From Nitrospiraceae bacterium (GTDB lineage Bacteria; Nitrospirota; Thermodesulfovibrionia; UBA6902), in assembly GCA_020354155.1 (NCBI GenBank), contig CP070644.1:431457-437740 (forward strand): DNA of 6,284 nt, in the 5' to 3' direction. Below the pieces are notes generated by a model. It searched no databases. It was not told the DNA's origin and worked only from the letters and a program-made list of their open reading frames with translations. Shown here one piece after another: positions 1-6,021 of this stretch (within the stretch, counting starts at the first letter, position 1; each line of letters begins with the position of its first letter). The position numbers and the translations under genes were made by a program.

Positions 1-202
1 GAAGGGTGTTGCCCCGTTCATCTTCATAGTTGATAGCGGCATCATGAAAGGGCATGCCGAGCACGTTGTCTGCTTTGATTCCTGTCAGGGTTTCTGCGGT
101 GGCATTCCAGTAATTGATTGTCCGGTCCGTACCGACGAGGTATACTCCCTCAGGGATAGTATCGAGTATCTGTTCATGTATTTTTCTCTTCCAGCCGAAC
201 AT
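1..202 (-). CDS. PAS-domain signalling protein, N-terminal fragment (runs off left edge)
   Basis: The visible part is 67 codons read leftward from an ATG at 202, and the rest lies outside the window. The protein begins MFGWKRKIHEQILDTIPEGV and continues through a typical PAS core: an 'IPEGVYLV' strand at about residues 16-23, 'TDRTINYWN' at 25-33, 'AAETLTG'-like helix residues (ATAETLTG) at 34-41, and 'VLGMPFHD' at 47-54. There is no signal peptide or membrane segment, so it starts as a cytoplasmic sensor domain. In this PAS family the 'W-N-x-A-A-E-x-L-T-G' pattern is usual, and the ligand cannot be told from sequence. The 'YEDERGNTL' segment at 59-67 resembles the start of PAS domains often joined to GGDEF domains, but the output domain is not visible here, so that is a guess. 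The start is well supported by an AGGTGA eight bases upstream. The neighbour at 551-1924 on the same strand is a diguanylate cyclase. Confidence 0.8.
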   Translation of the reverse strand, partial: MFGWKRKIHEQILDTIPEGVYLVGTDRTINYWNATAETLTGIKADNVLGMPFHDAAINYEDERGNTL

Positions 203-210
203 AAACTTTT

Positions 211-216
211 TCACCT
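211..216 (-). promoter_or_regulatory. Ribosome-binding site of the PAS gene
   Basis: On the minus strand AGGTGA lies eight bases before the ATG at 202. It is the only clear Shine-Dalgarno sequence in the window and fixes the start of the PAS gene. Confidence 0.75.
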
Positions 217-349
217 AGATGCGATTCATTCCTCAAATATTCTCACTGGCAGTAATGCAAAATGTGTATGTCATGATATGAAAGATGAAAGACAGTACTG
301 TTCAAAAGAACTCCCCACCGTCATTATTCTCTGGAAAACAGAAATCCAT

Positions 350-389
350 GATTCCCAGTGCCGTCATTCCCCGATTTAATCTGGGAATC
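350..389. repeat. Inverted repeat, 9-base arms
   Basis: GATTCCCAG at 350-358 pairs perfectly with CTGGGAATC at 381-389 across a 22-base loop. No T run follows on either strand immediately after the arm, so it is not a standard intrinsic terminator. It is more likely part of the composite intergenic repeat. Confidence 0.6.
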
Positions 390-408
390 CAGCCTCTTTT
401 TTTCTGGA

Positions 409-445
409 TTGTCCGATCAAGCCTGCCTGCCGGCAGGTCGGACAA
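409..445. repeat. Long imperfect palindrome centred on CCTGCCGGCAGG
   Basis: TTGTCCGA (409-416) pairs with TCGGACAA (438-445). The core CCTGCCGGCAGG (426-437) is a perfect 12-base palindrome. The left side carries nine extra bases (417-425), so the structure is a stem with a one-sided bulge. On the minus strand it is followed by an A run and not a T run, which argues against a rho-independent terminator for the upstream diguanylate cyclase gene. Confidence 0.65.
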
Positions 446-471
446 TGACAGATAATAGGCGCTTCTCTTTC

Positions 472-536
472 CTCATGAAATTATACTCAAGATTTCTCAC
501 GTTGTTCGAAATGACAGATTTGATGGCTTTCATGAG
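472..536. repeat. Inverted repeat, 9-base arms
   Basis: CTCATGAAA at 472-480 is the exact reverse complement of TTTCATGAG at 528-536, with 47 bases between. The enclosed segment contains GATTTCTCAC...CGAAATGACAG, which resembles one end of the neighbouring composite repeat. The right arm lies only 14 bases beyond the diguanylate cyclase stop codon, so it would be in that transcript's 3' end. Confidence 0.45.
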
Positions 537-550
537 AGTAGGTAATCATA

Positions 551-1924
551 TTATTTCGCCTCAAAGACAATGTTCTTGGTAAGAAACTTGCCATGATACA
601 TGGCCTTGTCGGCTATTTTCAGCAGTTCTTCCTTGTTCCGTGCATTGTCGGGATAGGAAGCTACCCCGAAGCTTGCCGTAATTTTGATAGCAAGCCCTTC
701 AGATTTGAGAAAATCCTCTTTTTCTATCTCTCTTCGCAGTCGCTCAGCGACAAACATACATGACTGACGGGCAGTCTGAGGCATGATAATGACATACTCA
801 TCACCACCATAGCGGGTAATGATATCGAGCTTGCGAAGGTTTCTTTTCAGCACGGCAGCAACCTCTATCAGGACCTTGCTGCCGGCGAGGTGACCAAAGC
901 GGTCATTAACTATTTTGAAATTATCAAGGTCCATGAAAATAAGAGAGAACATGGAGCCGTAGCGGCGTGTGCGTTCAACCTCCATGTCAATAGCCTGATT
1001 CAGGTACCGGATATTGAATACATCTGTCAGCTCATCAGTGATCCTGATCTTTTCTATTCTTTGGTATTGCAGGGCGCGATCAAGGACTATGGCAACGTGC
1101 CGTGCCGCATGCTCAAGGATGTTCAGGTCCGCAGCAGTAAAGGAATTTCCACTGCTTTTATTCATGAACCTCAGCACTCCCACGGATTTTCCTCTGATCC
1201 GGAGGGGAACGCAGAGCAGGGATTTTATTTTCAGGTTTAAATAATGATCAATCGTCGTATCAAAGCGGTGGTCCTCATAGGCGTTTTCCACGGATATTGC
1301 CCTGCCCCTGTAGAAGACACGGCCTGCGATCCCTGTGTTTCGGGCAAGGATGCATTTATGTATGGATCGTGATCTTCCAAAATGTATTTTCTTGAATGCA
1401 GAACTGTCGTGAATGAGCAGAGACCATGCCCTGGTTTGTGAACAGGTCTTTGCACGGTTCATGATAGCGCTTATGATCTCAACGGGCCCCTGATCAGTTG
1501 TGCAGATGTCAGCGCTGCAGCTCAGGAAATCAAGCTCCTTTCTGTATGCATTCAGCTCTGCCTGCCTCTCCCTGCTGCTGAGCAGTCTTTTAACGGCTTT
1601 CCTGATATGAGCTGCTCCAAGTGGTTTATAAAGCGGAAGAGAATGGGCGTCATCAAGCCAGGGTGTCCTGTTTTCCCGTTTCTCTCCGTTGAGTATGTAT
1701 ATTTTTGGAATGTCCCCCGAGAGTTTAGTAAAGCCGGCAGAGTCTATGGCTTTTTTCGTGAATGCGATGGTGATGGCAATGACGTCTACCCTGTTTTTTC
1801 TAAGATAGGCGACTGCAGCGCTGATAGTACTTACTGAACTAAAGGTATATTTTTGTTTGGACAGGGATTTTCTGAATAGACTGATTAGGGATGCATCCTT
1901 GTCTATGAGAAGAATATCAGGCAT
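551..1924 (-). CDS. Diguanylate cyclase: degenerate receiver - GAF - GGDEF (457 aa)
   Basis: This cytoplasmic protein is predicted to make cyclic di-GMP from two GTP. Residues 1-115 look like a response-regulator receiver: acidic pair D8/D10 in 'LLIDKD' and the conserved Lys in 'YKPL' (K100-P101). The strand that should end in the phosphoacceptor Asp reads 'VDVIAITIAF', with Thr52 in the expected place, so ordinary phosphorylation is unlikely. A GAF domain spans about 145-285, ending in the typical 'VGVLRFMNKSSG...FTAADLNIL'. The GGDEF domain spans about 297-455, with metal ligands in 'MDLDNFK' (D332), the signature GGDEY at 373-377, and an RxxD inhibitory site (R364-D367) five residues before it; 'GHLAGS' has Ser349 where Asp is commoner. 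I chose the ATG at 1924 because it yields the canonical receiver start MPDILLIDKD. It overlaps the secA stop by eight bases (ATGCCTGA), suggesting translational coupling. No clear Shine-Dalgarno sequence is seen. An 18-residue longer reading frame exists but lies wholly in secA coding sequence. Confidence 0.92.
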   Translation of the reverse strand: MPDILLIDKDASLISLFRKSLSKQKYTFSSVSTISAAVAYLRKNRVDVIAITIAFTKKAIDSAGFTKLSGDIPKIYILNGEKRENRTPWLDDAHSLPLYKPLGAAHIRKAVKRLLSSRERQAELNAYRKELDFLSCSADICTTDQGPVEIISAIMNRAKTCSQTRAWSLLIHDSSAFKKIHFGRSRSIHKCILARNTGIAGRVFYRGRAISVENAYEDHRFDTTIDHYLNLKIKSLLCVPLRIRGKSVGVLRFMNKSSGNSFTAADLNILEHAARHVAIVLDRALQYQRIEKIRITDELTDVFNIRYLNQAIDMEVERTRRYGSMFSLIFMDLDNFKIVNDRFGHLAGSKVLIEVAAVLKRNLRKLDIITRYGGDEYVIIMPQTARQSCMFVAERLRREIEKEDFLKSEGLAIKITASFGVASYPDNARNKEELLKIADKAMYHGKFLTKNIVFEAK

Positions 1925-4589
1925 TAACGCCACAGCATTTTTTATATTTTTTACCGCTTCCACAAATACAGGGATCATTCCTGCCGATCTTGCTGTCCTT
2001 TATAACTGTCTGGGGTTTGGCGCTCCCACCGCCACTGCTGTACGTCATTTGTGATGGTTTCGGAGTAAACTTTCTTTCCACTTCTGCTTCACGGGCTATT
2101 TGTATCTTCATGAGCCTGGCAACAACCTCTGAAGCCACCCGGTCACTGAGATCAGCAAAGATATCAAATGCCTCTTTTTTGTATTCCACAAGGGGGTCTC
2201 TCTGTCCGTATCCGCGTAAACCTACGCCTTCTTTCAGATGGTCCATGCTGAGAAGATGATCTTTCCACAGGACATCAACTACCTGGAGAAGGATCATTTT
2301 TTCCAGATACCTGAGTGTCTCAGCACCGATTTCCTCTTCCTTGTTCTCATAGGCTTTATTGATTTCCTCAAGAAGGTTGCTTCGAAGTTCCTCAAAACCG
2401 GCAAGTTCAAAATCCTTTGTAATCCCGAACTGTCCATAGAGGGCATCCTTCAGTTCCTTTAAATCCCATTCCTCGGGATGCCTGTCTTCAGGGCAATGTA
2501 TTGCAAGAATATCGTCGAGACAATTTTCAGCCATCTCGATGATTCTCTCCTTGAGGTCATCGTTGGTAAGGATTTCCCGCCTGAAAGAATAGATCTCCGA
2601 TCTCTGTTTGTTATTGACGTCGTCATATTCAAGGAGGTGTTTCCTGATGTCAAAATTGTGGGCTTCTACTCTTTTTTGTGATGTCTCAATGGCCTTTGTT
2701 ACCCATTTGTGTTCAATGGGCTGGTCCTCTTCCATTCCTAATTTGCCCATGAGTCCTGATATCCTGTCTGAGCCAAAGATCCTCATGAGGTCGTCTTCGA
2801 GTGAAAGAAAAAATCGTGATGAGCCGGGATCACCCTGACGACCGGAACGTCCCCTGAGCTGGTTGTCTATCCTTCGTGACTCATGACGTTCAGTTCCCAG
2901 GATATGCAGGCCGCCTGCTTCAAGGACCTTTTCCCTGTCCTCCCGGCACAGTTCCTCTGCCTTTCTCAGTGTTTCCTGAAATTCCTCATCGCTGCAGTCT
3001 TTTCTGTCTTTCAGCATGTCCTTTGCAAGGCCTTCAGGATTCCCGCCAAGAACAATGTCAGTACCGCGACCCGCCATATTGGTGGCAATGGTAATTGAAC
3101 CGCTTCTGCCGGCCTGGGCAACGATCTCAGCTTCATTTTCATGGTATTTCGCATTCAGCACGGAATGGGGGATTTTTTTCTTTTTCAGCAGGGAGCTGAG
3201 CAGTTCTGATGTTTCAATGGCAATGGTACCGACGAGCACAGGCTGCCCCTGTTCATGGCAGTCTGCAATCTCATTTACCACTGAATTGAACTTTGCCTGT
3301 ACCGTTTTATAAATGACGTCTGAGGCATCGATTCGTATCATGGGCTTGTTGGTAGGAATCACCAGAACGTCTAGGTTGTAAATTTTCCCAAACTCCTCAG
3401 CCTCTGTATCAGCGGTACCGGTCATACCCGAGAGTTTGTTATACATCCGGAAATAGTTCTGGAAGGTTATTGTTGCAAGGGTCTGGTTCTCGCTTGCAAT
3501 CTTTACCCCCTCCTTTGCCTCGATAGCCTGGTGCAGTCCGTCTGACCAGCGTCTGCCGGGCATGAGCCTTCCCGTAAATTCATCGACAATAATGACTTCA
3601 TTGTCCTTGACTATATAATCGACATCCCGTTTAAAGAGCGCATGGGCCCTGAGGGCCTGGTTTACATGATGGACTATTTCCACATTGGAGGGATCATAGA
3701 GATTGCCCACTCCCAGCAGATTTTCGACTTTGATATTTCCCTCTTCCGTGAGTATGGCATTCTTGGCCTTTTCATCGATTGTATAATCATCGTCTTTCTT
3801 CAGCTTTGGAATAATCTTGTTTATCTTGTAATACTTGTCCGTTGACTCCTCTGAGGGGCCGGATATGATCAGGGGTGTCCTCGCCTCATCTATCAGGATG
3901 CTGTCCACCTCATCGACGATGGCAAAGTTATGCTCTCTCTGGACGTAATCATTGATGTGGTACTTCATGTTGTCCCTGAGATAGTCAAATCCGAATTCAT
4001 TGTTTGTGCCGTACGTGATATCAGCTGCGTAAGCCTCCCTGCGGTCTACAGGGCGCAGGTGCTTTAAACGTTCATCTTCAGAGTGATAGGAGGTGTCATA
4101 GAGAAATGAACTGTCATGCTGGATAATGCCCACCGTAAGTCCGAGAAAACTGTAGAGGGGGCACATCCACTGGGCATCCCTTTTTGCAAGGTAATCATTG
4201 ACAGTAATTACATGAGCGCCCTGTCCGTCCAAGGCATTCAGGTACACAGCAAGGGTGGCGACAAGGGTTTTCCCTTCACCGGTCTTCATCTCCGCTATTT
4301 TCCCTGCGTGCAGGGCCATGCCTCCAATAAGCTGCACATCAAAATGACGCATGTGCAGGACCCTGCGGGAGGTCTCCCTGACGACTGCAAATGCCTCGGG
4401 AAGAAGGTCATCCAGTGCCTCCCCGTCCTGGATTCTCTTTCTGAATTCCCCTGTTCTTGACTTCAGCGATGCTTCATCAAGGGCAGATATTTCAGGCTCA
4501 AGACCATTAATCTGCTCAACAACGGACCAGAGTTTTTTGATTTCACGGTCGTTCTTTGTACCCAGAATCTTTGTCAATATGCTGAACAT
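1917..4589 (-). CDS. secA: Preprotein translocase ATPase SecA (890 aa)
   Basis: SecA is the ATP-driven motor that pushes unfolded preproteins through SecYEG; it cycles between cytosol and inner membrane. The protein is full length and every landmark is present. The N-terminus MFSILTKILGTKNDREIKKL is typical. Walker A is TGEGKT at 103-108 in 'AEMKTGEGKTLVAT', and Walker B is DEVD at 226-229 followed by 'LIDEARTPLIISG'. The preprotein cross-linking region follows to about 370, then 'KLSGMTGTADTEAEEF' (385-400), and the second helicase lobe has 'GTDIVLGGNPE' (509-519) and 'GRSGRQGDPGSS' (580-591). Helical scaffold and wing regions run to about 830. The C-terminal SEC-C zinc finger is C874-x-C876-x8-C885-C886, which in this family binds zinc and SecB or phospholipid. 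The ATG at 4589 matches family starts, but no Shine-Dalgarno sequence precedes it and a TATAAT lies six bases upstream. It overlaps the downstream diguanylate cyclase gene by eight bases. No frameshift or missing motif is seen. Confidence 0.98.
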   Translation of the reverse strand: MFSILTKILGTKNDREIKKLWSVVEQINGLEPEISALDEASLKSRTGEFRKRIQDGEALDDLLPEAFAVVRETSRRVLHMRHFDVQLIGGMALHAGKIAEMKTGEGKTLVATLAVYLNALDGQGAHVITVNDYLAKRDAQWMCPLYSFLGLTVGIIQHDSSFLYDTSYHSEDERLKHLRPVDRREAYAADITYGTNNEFGFDYLRDNMKYHINDYVQREHNFAIVDEVDSILIDEARTPLIISGPSEESTDKYYKINKIIPKLKKDDDYTIDEKAKNAILTEEGNIKVENLLGVGNLYDPSNVEIVHHVNQALRAHALFKRDVDYIVKDNEVIIVDEFTGRLMPGRRWSDGLHQAIEAKEGVKIASENQTLATITFQNYFRMYNKLSGMTGTADTEAEEFGKIYNLDVLVIPTNKPMIRIDASDVIYKTVQAKFNSVVNEIADCHEQGQPVLVGTIAIETSELLSSLLKKKKIPHSVLNAKYHENEAEIVAQAGRSGSITIATNMAGRGTDIVLGGNPEGLAKDMLKDRKDCSDEEFQETLRKAEELCREDREKVLEAGGLHILGTERHESRRIDNQLRGRSGRQGDPGSSRFFLSLEDDLMRIFGSDRISGLMGKLGMEEDQPIEHKWVTKAIETSQKRVEAHNFDIRKHLLEYDDVNNKQRSEIYSFRREILTNDDLKERIIEMAENCLDDILAIHCPEDRHPEEWDLKELKDALYGQFGITKDFELAGFEELRSNLLEEINKAYENKEEEIGAETLRYLEKMILLQVVDVLWKDHLLSMDHLKEGVGLRGYGQRDPLVEYKKEAFDIFADLSDRVASEVVARLMKIQIAREAEVERKFTPKPSQMTYSSGGGSAKPQTVIKDSKIGRNDPCICGSGKKYKKCCGVNA

Positions 4590-4595
4590 GGGTCT

Positions 4596-4635
4596 ATTAT
4601 AACAAAATATATTTTAATAACATATAAAGCGTCAA
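4596..4635 (-). promoter_or_regulatory. Putative secA promoter(s), near-leaderless
   Basis: Read on the minus strand, TTGACG (4635-4630) is followed after 18 bases by TATATT (4611-4606), a plausible sigma70 pair that would start transcription about ten bases before the secA ATG. A better -10, TATAAT (4601-4596), lies ten bases further on; used alone it would start transcription at or next to the ATG at 4589, though its -35 (TATGTT) is poor. Either choice gives a leader too short for a Shine-Dalgarno sequence. Start site not measured. Confidence 0.5.
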
Positions 4636-4701
4636 CGATATGATAACACACAATCATGACAGGAGAATTTGAATCCCGTCAGTCCCGTATCATCACTATT
4701 C

Positions 4702-4730
4702 TTGAATAAAATACAGGGGCAATATAGAAT
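4702..4730 (+). promoter_or_regulatory. sigma70-type promoter of the tRNA-Gly gene
   Basis: TTGAAT (4702-4707) and TAGAAT (4725-4730) are separated by exactly 17 bases, a near-consensus -35/-10 pair. Transcription would begin near 4737, about eight bases before the mature tRNA 5' end at 4745, leaving a short leader for RNase P. It diverges from the secA promoter and may also serve cobO and rfaE2 by read-through. Confidence 0.65.
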
Positions 4731-4744
4731 ATTTCATCATTTAT

Positions 4745-4819
<75 letters not shown>

Positions 4820-4835
4820 TTAAGGAAAGAGAACA

Positions 4836-4858
4836 GACATAAGAGCACAGATCACAGA
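4836..4858 (-). repeat. Left copy of inverted motif flanking cobO-rfaE2
   Basis: On the minus strand 4858-4836 reads TCTGTGATCTGTGCTCTT followed by ATGTC. The same motif, with one substitution and three extra T, occurs on the plus strand at 6022-6047 beyond rfaE2. A third partial copy, TCTGTGTTCTG, is on the plus strand at 4907-4917, just before the cobO start. The repeats are low in complexity (CTGTG units), which weakens but does not remove their significance. Confidence 0.45.
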
Positions 4859-4897
4859 CTGGACTCATTGTGGGCAGTAAATAAGTCTGTTTTCTTC
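4854..4897 (+). terminator. Weak terminator-like hairpin after tRNA-Gly
   Basis: ACAGACT (4854-4860) pairs perfectly with AGTCTGT (4884-4890), and the second arm runs into TTTTCTTC. The stem is short and only moderately GC-rich and the loop is long (23 bases), so efficiency would be low. The same second arm could instead pair with GAGAACAGAC-like sequence at about 4826-4838, and CAGATCACAGA (4848-4858) could pair with TCTGTGTTCTG (4907-4917). The region between tRNA and cobO can thus form competing stems. Confidence 0.3.
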
Positions 4898-4923
4898 AAT
4901 CTTTGTTCTGTGTTCTGATCATT

Positions 4924-5451
4924 ATGGCCAAAGGCTTAATACATGTGTACACGGGCGAGGGCAAGGGGAAGACAACTGCATCATTCGGTCTTGCCAAACG
5001 TGCCGCGGGTCACGGGAAAAAAGTCCTGGTCCTCCAGTTTCTCAAAAGCGGCATAAAAAACTCCGGTGAGATAACTTCTGCAAAAGAGCTGGGGATTCAG
5101 GTAGTGAAATTCAGGAATCAGACAACCCCGCTTTTTGACCCTGCAGTAAAGCTCTCTGATTTAAAAGCATCAATAAAGAGCGCAATCGGCAGGACAATCA
5201 GGGAACTGAAAAGTGAAGTATATGACCTGGTAATCCTCGATGAATTCAATACCGTCCTGGAAGGTAACCTTGCAGATATTCAGGATGCCGAGAGGATAAT
5301 TAATGCAAAACCGGACAGGACAGAGCTTGTTTTCTCCGGCAGGGGGGCGCCGAAAGAGCTTTTTAACCTTGCTGATTACGTTACTGAAATGAAGATGATC
5401 AAGCATCCATTTAACAAGGGCGTGAAGGCACGGAAGGGGATAGAATTCTGA
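4924..5451 (+). CDS. cobO: Corrinoid adenosyltransferase, CobO/BtuR family (175 aa)
   Basis: This family transfers the 5'-deoxyadenosyl group of ATP to reduced Co(I) of cobalamin or cobinamide, making coenzyme B12, in the cytoplasm. The protein opens with the family hallmark P-loop 'VYTGEGKGKTTAS' (G11-T18; an unusual P-loop in which ATP binds in reverse orientation in characterised members). It is followed by 'GLAKRAAGHGKKVLVLQFLKSG' features at 22-43, the Walker-B-like 'DLVILDEFN' (101-109, D106/E107), 'SGRGAPKELFNLADYVTEM' at 138-156, and the C-terminal 'KHPFNKGVKARKGIEF' signature. Length is normal for the short bacterial form. I place the start at ATG 4924 because homologues begin right before 'KGLIHVYTG'. 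An upstream TTG at 4903 would add seven residues encoded by the CTGTG-type repeat and is unlikely. No Shine-Dalgarno sequence is visible. No other cobalamin gene is in the window, so it may serve salvage or a pathway encoded elsewhere. rfaE2 follows after an A-rich 60-base gap. Confidence 0.93.
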   Translation: MAKGLIHVYTGEGKGKTTASFGLAKRAAGHGKKVLVLQFLKSGIKNSGEITSAKELGIQVVKFRNQTTPLFDPAVKLSDLKASIKSAIGRTIRELKSEVYDLVILDEFNTVLEGNLADIQDAERIINAKPDRTELVFSGRGAPKELFNLADYVTEMKMIKHPFNKGVKARKGIEF

Positions 5452-5511
5452 AAAAAATCAAAAATAAAAAAGCAGAAATTAAAATTGAGGAAGACTCATA
5501 ATTTACAAAAT

Positions 5512-5979
5512 ATGATCACATCCAAAATAAAGAACAGAGCTGATCTCAAAGACATCATTGCAGAGCTGAAAAACCAGGGCAAAAAGATTGTCTTCACCAA
5601 TGGCTGCTTTGATCTTCTTCATATTGGTCACATCCGGTACCTTACTGAGGCAAAGAGATTGGGCGATGTCCTCGTCATCGGTCTGAATTCAGACAGTTCA
5701 GTATCGGCTATAAAAGCGGGCAGGCCCATTAATACCGAGGACAATCGCTCAGAGGTCCTGGCTGCACTTGAAATGGTCGATTACGTTACCCTCTTTCACG
5801 AAGACACTCCTTATGCACTGATCAAAGAGCTGCAGCCTGACGTGCTTGTCAAGGGAGCTGACTGGCAACGGGAAGATATCGTCGGAAATGATCTTGTGCA
5901 GGAAGTCCGCACACTCCCCTTTGTGGAAGGGGTTTCAACAAGCGGCATTATCGAGAAGATTAAGGGAGTTATCCCATAA
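5512..5979 (+). CDS. rfaE2: D-glycero-beta-D-manno-heptose 1-phosphate adenylyltransferase, stand-alone (155 aa)
   Basis: The enzyme joins AMP from ATP to heptose 1-phosphate, giving ADP-heptose precursor for the LPS inner core; it acts in the cytoplasm. It is a cytidylyltransferase-fold protein. 'IVFTNGCFDLLHIGH' (26-40) contains the catalytic HIGH motif at 37-40. 'VLVIGLNSDSSV' (53-64) and 'RPINTEDNRSEVLAAL' (71-86) shape the nucleotide site. 'VKGADW' (113-118) and the C-terminal 'STSGIIEKI' (142-150) match the family pattern. The kinase domain (RfaE1) that is fused to this one in enterobacterial HldE is absent, so a separate heptose 7-phosphate kinase should exist elsewhere. I prefer the ATG at 5512 because homologues start at this point ('KIKNRADLKDIIAEL' follows). 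A TTG at 5485 is possible but adds residues of no family resemblance. GAGGAAG at 5487-5493 is too far upstream (about 19 bases) to be a standard ribosome-binding site. It is in the same direction as cobO, 60 bases behind it, and convergent with the ArsS-like gene. Confidence 0.94.
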   Translation: MITSKIKNRADLKDIIAELKNQGKKIVFTNGCFDLLHIGHIRYLTEAKRLGDVLVIGLNSDSSVSAIKAGRPINTEDNRSEVLAALEMVDYVTLFHEDTPYALIKELQPDVLVKGADWQREDIVGNDLVQEVRTLPFVEGVSTSGIIEKIKGVIP

Positions 5980-6008
5980 TCTTTTGAGGTTGAATCGATA
6001 GATTATGG
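5974..6008. repeat. Inverted repeat across the rfaE2 stop codon
   Basis: CCATAATCT (5974-5982) pairs with AGATTATGG (6000-6008) around a 17-base loop; the left arm includes the rfaE2 stop codon TAA (5977-5979). It lies between two convergent genes and could stop transcription. However, the stem is AT-rich and no T run follows on either strand, so a standard intrinsic terminator is unlikely. Confidence 0.4.
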
Positions 6009-6021
6009 CGTGGTTCTCTCA

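Larger units (their letters stand above)
318..517. repeat. Composite degenerate intergenic repeat with inverted CCGTCATT / AATGACAG ends
   Basis: CCGTCATT occurs twice in direct orientation at 318-325 and 361-368. Its near-reverse complement AATGACAG occurs twice at 445-451 (preceded by A444) and 510-517. The unit ends therefore point at each other in a nested arrangement. Between them are two hairpin-capable segments (350-389 and 409-445). Intergenic repeats with CGTCATTCC at one end and GGAATGACG at the other are common in some environmental Gram-negative genomes. This copy looks old, because the units are degenerate. No coding capacity is seen inside it. Confidence 0.45.
203..550. other. 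Intergenic region without a gene; repeat-rich right half
   Basis: No credible coding region lies here; the open frames have no family resemblance or ribosome-binding sites. The left part (203-315) must hold the PAS gene promoter. A weak minus-strand candidate is TTGAAC near 300-306, but no convincing -10 follows it. A perfect 10-base palindrome, ACAGTACTGT, sits at 292-301 and could be an operator, though its size makes chance possible. The right part (about 318-536) is built of nested inverted repeats described separately. No hairpin with a following T run was found downstream of the diguanylate cyclase on the minus strand. Confidence 0.6.

Noticed and set aside
292..301. ACAGTACTGT palindrome as a LexA-type operator
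   Set aside because: It does not match the spacing of known LexA boxes (CTGT-N8-ACAG or GAAC-N4-GTTC), and a 10-base palindrome can arise by chance.
44..379. Plus-strand 111-codon open frame beginning MKGHAEHVVCFD
   Set aside because: It is antisense to the PAS coding sequence, which has a clear ribosome-binding site and family match; its distal half runs into repeats.
409..445. CCTGCCGGCAGG hairpin as a rho-independent terminator of the secA-cyclase unit
   Set aside because: On the minus strand it is followed by an A run, not T, and the stem is bulged by nine bases.
890..1240. Plus-strand 116-codon open frame inside the diguanylate cyclase gene
   Set aside because: It lies antisense to a well-supported GAF-GGDEF coding region and has no recognisable motif.
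1925..1978. 18-residue N-terminal extension of the diguanylate cyclase (ATG at 1978)
   Set aside because: It is entirely within secA coding sequence, and the receiver fold starts exactly at the downstream Met (MPDILLIDKD).
4116..4460. Plus-strand 114-codon open frame opposite secA
   Set aside because: It is antisense to the conserved SecA ATPase domain and shows no domain resemblance.
4820..4923. Cobalamin riboswitch upstream of cobO
   Set aside because: The spacer is only 104 bases and no B12-box-like sequence or multi-stem core is visible.
4903..4923. TTG start at 4903 for cobO
   Set aside because: It adds seven residues coded by repeat sequence, has no ribosome-binding site, and homologues start at the ATG at 4924.
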